From positions 44,339,226-44,403,225 of the forward strand of contig OX439131.1 in NCBI GenBank assembly GCA_949318235.1: a DNA stretch of 64,000 nucleotides. Direction: 5' to 3'. Positions within the stretch are counted from its first letter, which is position 1. The number at the start of each line of letters is the position of its first letter. Source of the DNA: Ecdyonurus torrentis (lineage: Eukaryota; Arthropoda; Insecta; Ephemeroptera; Heptageniidae). The notes beneath the pieces are model-generated. The model was not told where the DNA came from and made no database searches. It saw only the letters and a list, made by a program, of their open reading frames with translations. Position numbers and translations under genes: made by a program. Below, in pieces: positions 53,986 to 64,000 of this stretch.

Positions 53986-55189
53986 ACAAAATTAAATAAA
54001 GTTTACATGATCTAATTACATTGTGCAATAAATTAATTAAACTTGTATTGCATGCAATTAAATTTATTTCATAGTGCAAATAATGATGTGTGTGTTCAGG
54101 CCAATAAATATAAAATCTATAACAGTTTCATAACATATTTATAATAAAAAATGTGTTGCGTGCTGATAAAAAAAATATGCCACTTCAAATCCAGTTAATA
54201 ATAATATTTTAGGTACTTTAAACAATAAAAAAAGTGTTAAAAAATTTTAAAAAAATATATTTTTTAACAACATATTTATTTTACATCATTTTTTTATTGT
54301 ATTTATTTACAATACTTACAAATATGTTTCTGCTTTATAATTAAGAATCAGTACAAAATTCTTAAATTTATTTATTTATTCCACCAAATACAACTACATA
54401 TAATATAATATATTATAAGTATAAGTATACTAATAAGTATATTATAAGTATATAAGTATATTATACTGTATAGTCAAATATGTATAAAAAATATATAAAA
54501 CAATAAATGAAAGTAAAAAATATATTATACTGTATACAGTATGGTGGAAATAATGCAAGCAAGGCATTAAAAATACCAACTAACCTACAGTGTGTGTAGC
54601 TTGAATTATACGTACATTACTAAAAAAATGGATTAATTATTTGAAATAAGTCTATCTATATACAGTATTATACAGTATATAAGTCTACATACAGTCTGTA
54701 TACAGTCTATGCTATACAGTATTTTTAAATATTATTTATGCATTTTATATACTTATTTACAATAAAAATATAACCTAAAAAAAAATATTAAAAGAAAAAA
54801 CTTACATGTAAAACTTAATATTTCCCTTAATATGAGCACCATATATGAATTTAGTTTCCCTCAAAAGCTATATAATATGTCTTTTGATAAATTGTAAATT
54901 TTGTTCTAAAGGATCAAATTTAATCAGGTCTCTAGAGAATTTATGTACTGACTGACAAATGATGTTTCAGGGTTTAAATACGTATGTGCTACACACTTCA
55001 CAGCACACACTCGCTGTGTTGGGGAAAATCGAAAGTATCGTCAGTACAAAGAAAGAAAACTACATTACCACTTGCTTTTATTTATTATATATAATTCACT
55101 TTGATGTATTGCGTCGTGTTTATATTGGAGAATGAATAACATACTTAAGAATTTCGCACTCTAAAGTTTTTGTTTTTTTACTAACTTAA

Positions 55190-55505
55190 AGGCATAGCCC
55201 ATTTAAGCATTTATATCACAAAACACTTGATGAGACTTTTATAAATAACATTAGTTTGTCTCAAAAAAGAGCCGTAGCAGTGATCATATATTTTTGAATA
55301 TATATGAAGCATATATATCAACTTTTTTATACTAAATTTTGCCGGTTTCTGAAGTCAAAAAACGGAATTGTCACACAAATACCATACTTTAAAGTATTTT
55401 CACGCTCTATTGTGGGACCATCATTTACATTCTGATAATAATTGTCATCAGTTTTGGAGATCCCATTTTGTATTTAATCGTGTTGTTTTATGATGGTCTA
55501 TGACT
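55190..55505 (-). mobile_element. Family B copy 9 (B9), diverged
   Basis: TTAA at 55186-55189 followed by AGGCATAGCCC; ends GGTCTATGACT before TTAG. Retains CACTTGATGAGAC and TCACGCTCTATTGTGGGACC. CRE-like site lost. Confidence 0.74.
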
Positions 55506-56063
55506 TTAGCTGTGGCTCCATTTTATTTTACTACCATATAAAATAGTTTCAGAAGTATGTTTTCAAGTATAAAATTGTTTGCAATTGCAATTTTCAATTA
55601 CTTTAACTTTTAAAATGTTATAGTCATTAATTTTTATATATCTATTATAATTTATGATCCATTAATGTTTATTATCACTCTTCAGAAACTTTTTTTGTTC
55701 TCACTTTCGAAAAGCACATCAATAAAACGTTAAGTATACCTAGGCGTTCAAAAAGTTGTTATAGAACTGTAATACCACTTTTTCTACTTATTGCTTACTT
55801 TGCAGAATTTTTTTTTTGACGCGTAACTGTGTATACAACTTTAATATAAAACCACATACAGCATCTTGGCAAGTGATTGATCGAGTAAGCTTTGAAAACA
55901 CTATATTTGTCTTTTCGTATAGTGGGTGTTATGTAATTTCATAATCTAGTTTTCATTTTTTTCCTTTCTATTTTTCAGTATTATAAGTATTATTTCCTAT
56001 TCAATTGATTAAAGTAAATGTAACATTTAATATTATACTGTAAGTATTATACTAATAAAGTAA

Positions 56064-56346
56064 TATATGGTGTCTGATCTTCGACGCCATACTGAATAAC
56101 ATTGCTCAGTATAGAACAAACGTTTTTATTTTATTTTTTGCTATTTCCTTTGGGAAAAGTTGTTACCCTTTTTATTGTTATTATTTTTCTCGCATATACT
56201 TAAAACTAATTCGAACTGTTAACATCATTAATTTTCTCAAAAATATTGCAGTAACTATTTTTAAACGGGGAAAATGTGTTATTTCGGTCCATGTTATTTA
56301 GTGCTCACATATGGCGTCGACTTTTATATGAATGTAACCACCCTAT
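56064..56346 (-). mobile_element. Family D copy 6 (D6)
   Basis: Begins TATATGGTGTCTGATCTTCG and ends GTAACCACCCTATA. Contains ACATTGCTCAGTATAGAACA and GGCGTCGACTTTTATATGAA. Octamer lost. Confidence 0.74.
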
Positions 56347-56587
56347 AGTATATAATAACTTATTTACTGTACTGAAAGATGTAAATAATATGTCTTGTAT
56401 TATTTCTCATAAAAATAATAAATTGAATATGTATACATTATTAATTCATAATTTGAATGTGCTTTTATTTAAGCTCTTAAATTCACATGTATCGACATTA
56501 TTATTTAATTATATAGTCAATTGAAGTTGTTGTTTTTATAAATTTAACGTATATTAATTATATTATGTTTACTTAACACTATTATTA

Positions 56588-56670
56588 ATATGTTTCCCTT
56601 GTCGTATACAGGGCTGTCAAGCCCTCACAACGCCTTAAATAAAGTTACTTATTATTATTATTATTATAAG
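56588..56670 (+). repeat. Possible non-LTR retrotransposon 3' end with TTA tail
   Basis: CTGTCAAGCCCTCACAACGC, then AATAAAGTTACTTATTATTA. Tail type is similar to that at 21783-21812. Confidence 0.35.
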
Positions 56671-57323
56671 CTGCGTTCAGAGATAGCTCATGTTGCCTTG
56701 ACTGCACCTATTGCCTATATGTTTTGCAATAAATATATTGCTATACTTATTGATTACGCTCTCCAATGTTCTCTCATTACCTCCCTCTCAATACTCTCCA
56801 CCTATGCTCCCATAAGACTCCTCCCCCTCTGTCATAATTACTTGGGACACATCTCTGTCTGAATGTGACGTATATATAGATATCATTAAACCATAATTGA
56901 TCACTTAATTATACACTCTAAACTATTTTCATCGTATTTTGCGATTAAAAAATTCTTTGCACCCTCATATTCCGACTATTTTTTCTGTCTTATATTGAGA
57001 AATTTTAGTCTTTATTATTTTTTGTTTGTTATGACTAAATTTTGATATAATATTTAATTTATATAATAAAAATTTCTAATAAGGTAAACTCATGTTTCAA
57101 TGAAAGCCGTAGAGAGTTGGAGAATAGGGAATAAATAAGACTTTACTTTGTTCATTATCCAACTAGCAACTACAAATTGAAACGATAAATTTATAATGTA
57201 AGATGGTATTTACGCTTTATTATATTTCAACATTGCATACTTAATTATAACAACATATTGTAAAAATATTAAAATTGTAGTTCTTATTTAATAAATTCAA
57301 TCATAATATTATTAATGTATTAA

Positions 57324-57654
57324 ATAGACCATTAAAAATATAAGCATTTATATCACAAAACACTTGATGGGATTTACATAAATAACTTTAGTTTGTCTCA
57401 AAACCCAACAGTAGCCCCGTAGCAGTGATCAGAAATTTCGATTTATGCAACCTTCACCACATTTCCAAGCTAATTTTTGCATGTTTCTGACGTCATAAAC
57501 ATGAATTTTCACGGAATTTGCATACTTTACAGTATTTTCACGTTCTCTCGTGGGGCAACATTAACATTCTGGTAAAAATTGTCAACAGTTTTCAAGATCC
57601 CATTTCGTGTTTATTCCATTAAAAAGCACATATTGTTTTATATGGTCTATGGCT
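57324..57654 (-). mobile_element. Family B copy 10 (B10)
   Basis: TTAA at about 57320-57323 and 57655-57658. Retains GTAGCCCCGTAGCAGTGATC, TGACGTCATAAAC and GGTCTATGGCT. Confidence 0.8.
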
Positions 57655-58427
57655 TTAAATAATTTAATAATATATATTTTATTTACTGTACGAATAATAT
57701 GATACTTTCATATGTGCTGTGAGCCATTGAACTATTGCTACTTTGCATACGTGCATTTTTTTGTTGTTGCTATTATTGATGCCGACAAAGAGACAACAGT
57801 ATTATTTTACATTAGTTTATTTATGATGATAATAATATGAAAATTAAAACACCTGCCTGACGCGTAAGTTTTTTTATTTCAAATATTGAGTAAAATAATC
57901 TATCTAAATTTTATTTATTATAATTTTAAAAAAATGTTACATTTTACCATGAATAATCACTATTGTTTCTCTCATACTCTTCGTGCTAAAATTTATGATC
58001 TTTATTTAAGCGTTAAACTTTTATAAAAAAATGAGAACAAAATTTTTAAAATTTAATGTATGTTGGTGAAGCTTTTAACGTGTTTGAATAAAAACTTTAA
58101 ATTATTTTGACGCAGACATAAAATTTAATTTATCTTCATCAACTACAAAATATAATCTCCTACAGTACACTTACTGTGTGTTTTTTATCATTTATAAAAC
58201 ACAACATTTATTTAGAGTTGAATTTCACTTTCAAATAATGGAACATTATTTTATAAGTTCACAGAAATAAAGAAAAAAAAATGAGAGAAATTAAATTAAT
58301 CAAAAGTCAAAACAGATAAAAAGGTAATTTATAATGGATAATTGTTAGACTTTGTCAGTGTTGCTTAAAATCAGTGAAATAAAAGTAAAGTGGAATATAA
58401 CAATATATATTTTTATCGTTATTTTAA

Positions 58428-58838
58428 AGCCCTTATGCAGTTATTTTTTTATCATTTAGTATACTAGATTGATAATTACCATACCTTATTATCCGTGAAT
58501 TAGACACCAACATGTTGATTTTGTATTATTTTTATTTATTTTTATTTATTTTTATTTTGACAGTTGAAATAAAACTTATCTGACGTCACAATGTACCAGT
58601 GACTTTGATTGGCTGACTTATCACGCGACCAGACCCAGTGGCTGTGATTTACTGATGAGTCAGCCAATCACAGTCACCGATACATTGTGACGTCAGATAA
58701 GTTTTATTTCAACTGTCAAAAGGAAAATAAATAAAAATAAATACAAAATCAACATGTTGGTGTCTAATTCATTGATAATAAGGTATGGTAATTATCAATC
58801 TAGTATTCTAAATGATAAAAAAAAAGCGCATAAGGGCT
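58428..58838. mobile_element. Family C copy 2 (C2)
   Basis: Arms start AGCCCTTATGC and end GCATAAGGGCT. Left TTAA is at 58424-58427; the right flank reads TTCA. TGACGTCA occurs in each arm. The short reading frame crossing its right end is an artefact of the repeat. Confidence 0.8.
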
Positions 58839-59248
58839 TTCACGTTGTACGGTTGTACGTAATACCGATTTTTTTTTTTTTTTTTTTTTTTTGCTCTAAT
58901 TTATTTACTTTTACTTTCATATTATTTTCAATAAAAATTTCACATACTAATATTACTAAAGAAAAGAAAAACTAAACGAATTATAATTTAATTTAAATCA
59001 ATATTGTATACAATGAAATTGTTTTTATTAATCACAATATATCCAAAGTAAAATAATAGTAAAAACATTTTACATTGTCATTGTATACAAATAAATAACA
59101 TGTAGCCCGGTGGTTTTATTGCTTGAAATAATAGATGGTACATCGCAATAAAAAGAATATAGTGTACAATACTGTAGTGTATAGTTTGTTTGTTTTCTCT
59201 TGGTCTTTCAGTTTTTGTTCATATTAGTATTTTATTGTATACTGTATA

Positions 59249-59921
59249 GGCAACTTCACATAATCAGGACACGGCACTGGCAAAGGTCACCGGCAAGGGT
59301 CATCATTAGTTTTATGTTAATTTTGGCCTGGTATAGAGCTTACCATGTTAAATTGAGGGTTTTAAAATTTAAATTTCTCACTTCAGAATTAGTAAAAAAC
59401 GTTAAATCGCACATCATGCTAAATAAAAAAGCACAACTCAAAAATAATTTACGACGTGAATGAGTTCCAGTGAAAGAAACAAGGTGAAAACTGTGCTCAA
59501 AGTTGACTCTAACTGAGGGTCTGGTTTCTGTAGGAAATTTCTGTTTCTCAAAGCTGAATTTTTAAAATATGAATTAAAATGACATTTTATTACTATATTT
59601 GAAAGGTTGACAATGAGAAACTGAAATTTCTGGTAGCATACCCTCATTTGGAGTCAATTTGAAAACATTTTTCACCTTGTTACTTTTACTGGGGCTCGTT
59701 CACGTCCTAAATACTTTATGAGTTGTGCTTTTTACTTTATGATGATGTGCGATTAAACGTGTTTTAACAACTCTAAAGCGAGAAATTCACAAATCAAAAC
59801 CCTCAATTTAACATGGTAATCCCTATAGCCCAAATTAACATAAAACTAATGATGACCTTTGCCAGTGATCAACCTGATGACCCTTGCCAGTGACAAAGGC
59901 TGATTATATGTGAAGTTGCAT
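59249..59921. mobile_element. Element R: foldback of about 670 bp
   Basis: Ends GGCAACTTCACATAATCAG and the inverse ending TGTGAAGTTGCA. Arms share GCACTGGCAAAGGTCA, CATTAGTTTTATGTTAAT, GATGTGCGATT and AAGGTGAAAA, so most of the element is an imperfect palindrome. Short open frames within it are not conserved-looking. Confidence 0.73.
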
Positions 59922-60076
59922 ATTGGTCTTAAAATTACTGACTATCACATTAAAGTAATTCAAGAGGAGTAAGCAGTTGATATATTATTTTAATCAATTT
60001 AATAAATGCACTATTTTCTCTGCATAAATCTACTGTATGTTGATTAGTTTCATTTCTAAAAACTTTCAATTCTTAA

Positions 60077-60386
60077 AGCCCTTGTAAACTTTTTTTTATC
60101 ATTTAGAATACTAGATTGATAATTACCATACCTTCTTATACATGAATTAGACACCGCTATGTTGATTTTGTATTTATTTTTATTTTGGCAGTTAAAATAA
60201 CACGTATCTGACGTCACAATATATCGGTGACTGACGTCAGATACGTGTTGTTTCAACCGTCAAAATGAAAATAAATACAAAATCAACGTATTGCTTTCTA
60301 ATTCATGGATAATTAGGTATCGTTATTAACTTATTTTCAATCTACAGTATTATTCTAAATGGTAAAAAAAAAAGTGTACAAGGGCT
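60077..60386. mobile_element. Family C copy 3 (C3), shorter centre
   Basis: Arms AGCCCTTGTAAAC and GTACAAGGGCT with TTAA at 60073-60076 and 60387-60390. The loop is deleted, so the two TGACGTCA sites are only about 20 bp apart. Confidence 0.8.
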
Positions 60387-60811
60387 TTAAGTAAGGCTAG
60401 TATGTTACTAAGTTTGCTATATATCAACCACTGATCCACCCGACTCTTTCCTATGCCATTTGAAAGTCAATTATTAACTATCTTATAAGACAAATGCTAA
60501 AAATTAAAGGACCTGCGTGATCATTACTTAAGGGAAACAAATTAAATTAACTTGATGCCTCATGAAAATTAGTTCTGTTCCAGACAACAGGATAAACCCA
60601 ACAACGTGTAATTTAATAGAAATGACTAAGATGAGATGAGATGGATGGTCCGAGATACTTCTGACTTTTCGTGGGCCACTACCACCACTACCAGGACTGG
60701 TTAGACATCTATGGGTCAGACACATGAATAGACCTGTGAAGCCTAAACATTTCTCTTACAGTTTAACATGTGACACACTGGCATAAGCACGGGTAATATA
60801 ATTAAATAAAA

Positions 60812-60998
60812 TAGCTTATGTAATCTAAAGAGGATTTCCGGCGATTTTCAGGATTTTCCGCTGAAAAGTACTGGTCAGCTGGAGACGTGTGTTGCTGGTC
60901 AAAATTACATTGACCAAATGGGCAACAAAATATAACATCCAGGATAAAATAAATAGTAACAGAAAATTGAATAACGATATTCTCTTTGGATTACCTAT
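60812..60998 (+). mobile_element. Element J3
   Basis: TTATGTAATCTAAAGAGGAT through ACTGGTCAGCTGGAGACGTG to AACGATATTCTCTTTGGATT. Immediately followed by the SINE at 61010-61163. Confidence 0.74.
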
Positions 60999-61009
60999 CT
61001 ATAGAAATA

Positions 61010-61163
61010 CCTTACGCACGGGTGTCACCGTGCGGAGAACACGAGAGCGCACTCACGAGTCAGTGCATACCACGAAGCCACATATACGTCTCCACCGAGT
61101 ATCGAACTCGTGATCACTCGCTTGTTAAACCAGTACGCATACCACTACACCACACGGCAGATT
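61010..61163 (-). mobile_element. tRNA-derived SINE head, second family
   Basis: On the minus strand TGGTGTAGTGG (61142-61152) is a good A box and GTTCGATAC (61099-61107) a good B box, with tRNA-like spacing. The tRNA-like part begins TGCCGTGTGGTG. The tail (CTCGTGTTCTCCGCACGG) is unlike the other SINE and no poly-A tail is seen, so this may be truncated or joined to J3. Confidence 0.7.
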
Positions 61164-61257
61164 TTAAATTTTCAAATTTTCAAAGGCTCGTAATAAAAAA
61201 ATAATCATGGTCGTTCAAAATGTTAAAATATTTGTAATTGTACTTAGGTATCACTGT

Positions 61258-61260
<3 letters not shown>

Positions 61261-61319
<59 letters not shown>
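61261..61319 (+). repeat. Poly-A tract of about 59 bp
   Basis: Pure A run, the longest homopolymer on this strand. No SINE or LINE body was recognised directly upstream. Confidence 0.9.
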
Positions 61320-61323
<4 letters not shown>

Positions 61324-62714
61324 TAGCTCAATTTTAGTCTCAAAGTAAAGAAAGTTAAGAAAGTCTTCGTTATAAAGATTGTGAAAAATCATGTTATATT
61401 TTGTACATATCGAATATATTACAATTCAATTATACATTTCTAAAATTTAAACATAAATATATCTTTAGTATTTTTTGCTCGATATCAGGCATTACGCCAA
61501 GTACCAAAACTAAATTACAAAAAGTCAACATGAGGACGGAGGCAAGAAACCACCACTTAAGTATAAGTGCAGTAAGAAACATTGTTAACATTCTTTGGTG
61601 GTATTAACAAACTTTCTAAAACTAATTTATCTTTTACGTAATTTAATTCACATAAGTTCTTTACAACATTTAATAAAATTGTTACGCTACACTGAAAAAA
61701 AAAATTAATAACATTTATTGAATGTAATTCAGTGATGTAACTGATGAGGTATGTATAGGTATATTGCAAGATATTACAATTTTAAATAAATTTTAAAATA
61801 ATTATTATCTGAAATTAAGTAAAGTAAAAATTTATTGTAATATATATTTTTAAATAGCAAGATTATGGTTTCTTCTTGCGGAGCAGTTTTTTCATCATTA
61901 AACAATAAATCTGAATGTACACATGTGAAATTTGGATGCTTTAAATCAAATCAAATGTATTACAAATCGTAAATATTGCTTCTTATGAAAAGGACTTATT
62001 ATACGAATAAAACTACCTGAAAGGTATAATTCACTGACTGAGTTATATTAATTTTTAAGGACGAAATTTTTGTCTGTGTACTAGAAACTGCAGGAATTAA
62101 TTTATTGCAAACTTTATACTGTGTGTGTGTGTGTGTGTAAATATTGTACACATTTTTTTATTTTTTATTTTAAAGTTATATGTTTTTATACTTTGAAAGA
62201 AAAATGTAAAATTCCTTGTGTTACTTTGTTTTAATTAATGAAATTCTTATACTATATTAAATTTTTACATCCATTGAAAGTTGAAAGCTTATAAAATTTA
62301 CAAAAAAAATCTGTTAAGAAGTTTTTAGTAAATTTGAATAACGTTTTATAAAATTATTTAAGTGTTACATTATACGCATTAAAAATATTAAGATTCTTCA
62401 AATTTAAAGGAAAAAAATTACTATTTGTTAAAATTTAGTTTGTTCTATTAATTTAATTTTTTAGTAAAAGTAAGTCTGGAAAGTTTGTATGTTTGTTCGC
62501 TAAAAAAATAAAGCACCTTTATTAAATGAAAAAAAAAAAAAAAAAAAAAACTTTATTTTTTGTTTGTTTTTGAGTTTTCAAGTATTAAGTAATGAATCAA
62601 CATTTTCTAAAGTTTCTTAAAGGTTTAATTTTGACAACAGTAATTTTCAGTCTCTAATTAGATTTAATTACACTTTTAAAAATTCTAGTCAATCTGTTAA
62701 AATATTAAGTGCGT

Positions 62715-62865
62715 AAAAAATAAGGTATCCAATTTATGCTAATGCATATTGAATAATTCCTATATGGTAGAGCACAAATTTTATGATATTTTGGAATAGC
62801 ATAAGTAATTATGCTGAACATCTTAACTATTATGTTATGTAGTATTTTTATACTATAATCACTTG
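62715..62865. repeat. Possible G copy 5 (diverged)
   Basis: Has CAATTTATGCTAATGC and GGAATAGCATAAGTAATTAT similar to G. Decayed; weak call. Confidence 0.42.
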
Positions 62866-63407
62866 TATAATAACAAAACACCACAACAGAACGTAAAATA
62901 GAAATATTTAATCAAGGGTTGAGTTAAATTGAAATCTGAAAACATGGAAACAATTTGCATTTTAATGAAAGACGTATAAAAAGTATGTTTTATGTATATT
63001 TTAGAGAGGACGTATTTACGTTACAACTTAATTGTTTTCCAGGTTTGAGCTTTTTTTTTTTATTGTTTTATTTTTGAGTGCTTTTAATTATTTTTGGACA
63101 AAATGTTTTGTATTTCAAGGGGGAAATACAATAATGCTTTTCTTCTCATTATAATTATACAAATGTAAAACAAAAGACAGAGACCTAAAATGTTAGCAGC
63201 ATAATAGTTCTTTATGTACTCGTATTTATGTAAGTATAGGATATTAACAATGATTTTTTTGTTATGCATTATAAATGTGTAGAAACAAACGGGTACAATG
63301 TTAAGCAACGTTCACAGCACCGTAAAATATTCTTGTCAATTCGTTTTTCAAAATTAGGTCTTACTTTTAAAACTTTAAAAAATCTACCTCATTTTTCGTA
63401 ATATGCA

Positions 63408-63740
<333 letters not shown>

Positions 63741-63860
63741 ATTATTATTGTGCATTAATTTTTGTCCATACATGATATTTACATCAGCGTGCATTCATGA
63801 TTCAACGATTCTCGTTGGTGTGATTCATATAAATTTGAATCTAGTTTTGAGAATGCGTAC

Positions 63861-64000
63861 CTTTTACAGTGAGATAATCTGCCAGCTGGATGCGCACTTC
63901 GCCACTCACCACGTCACCGGAGAAGAAGGTCTGACGTGGCCGGTCTAAATGTACGTCAAACTGAATAATCTCAGGCAGAGGCTTGCCATTGACGAACTGG
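63861..64000 (-). CDS. Arrestin domain-containing protein, exon a (N-domain start; partial at window end)
   Basis: First visible exon of an alpha-arrestin gene read leftward; it continues beyond base 64000, so the initiator Met is not in view. It encodes 46 whole codons. The segment IIQFDVHLDRPRQTFFSGD followed by VVSGEVRIQLADYLTVK has the family's opening pattern: a first beta strand, then a G-D-x-V-x-G-x-V strand and a strand ending in V-K-G. Alpha-arrestins are cytosolic adaptors that link membrane receptors and transporters to NEDD4-type ubiquitin ligases and endosomal sorting; that role is inferred from the family. The donor reads AAAG|gtacgc, phase 1, and the split Gly codon is completed by the next exon. 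The exon is much richer in G+C than the surrounding intron. The family call is firm. The paralogue cannot be named because the C-terminal tail, where PPxY motifs usually lie, is outside the window. Confidence 0.88.

Noticed and set aside
60528..60725. Minus-strand frame with SPGSGGSGPRKVRS
   Set aside because: Considered as an alternative arrestin exon in the first intron, but no phase-matched acceptor/donor pair was convincing and no family similarity is seen.

Overview
This is a eukaryotic window, very A+T-rich (roughly three quarters A+T by eye) and crowded with microsatellites, short inverted-repeat elements and tRNA-derived SINEs. No bacterial-style genes, operons or CRISPR arrays are visible. 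Long introns, heavy simple-sequence load and the mix of short elements suggest an invertebrate animal. An arthropod, possibly a crustacean, is my best guess, but nothing here fixes the species.

One protein-coding gene can be supported: a minus-strand arrestin domain-containing protein (ARRDC/alpha-arrestin family). Five exons are recognisable, from high to low coordinate: 63861-64000 (cut by the window end), 53460-53580, 50934-51190, 48994-49205 and 17437-17619. All four joins keep frame, with intron phases 1, 2, 1 and 0. The joined fragment is 304 residues: nearly all of the arrestin N-domain plus the start of the C-domain. Introns are about 10.3, 2.3, 1.7 and 31.4 kb. The N-domain carries an unusual Gly/Pro/Ser/Gln-rich insertion encoded mostly by one exon. 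The rest of the C-domain was not found in 1-17436, so a further intron of at least 17 kb is likely.

The remaining sequence is intron filled with small mobile elements. Family A (4 copies), family B (10 copies) and family C (3 copies) are about 300-420 bp, mostly flanked by TTAA and sharing AAAGG/AAAGC-type ends, as in piggyBac-type non-autonomous elements. Family D (6 copies) has TATAGGGTG/CACCCTATA ends. Many other foldback elements (E to T in the features) occur once or a few times. Several are nested and give relative ages: A3 inside K, B4 inside H2, P inside I2, M2/M3 inside Q, and a giant GAAA array inside J2. Two tRNA-derived SINEs and a decayed non-LTR retrotransposon fragment are also present. 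No transposase or complete reverse transcriptase is encoded.

The most striking pattern is that several of these apparently unrelated families (A, B, C, D, H) carry the full palindromic cAMP-response-element octamer TGACGTCA. I read 23 perfect copies in the window, 22 of them inside defined repeats.
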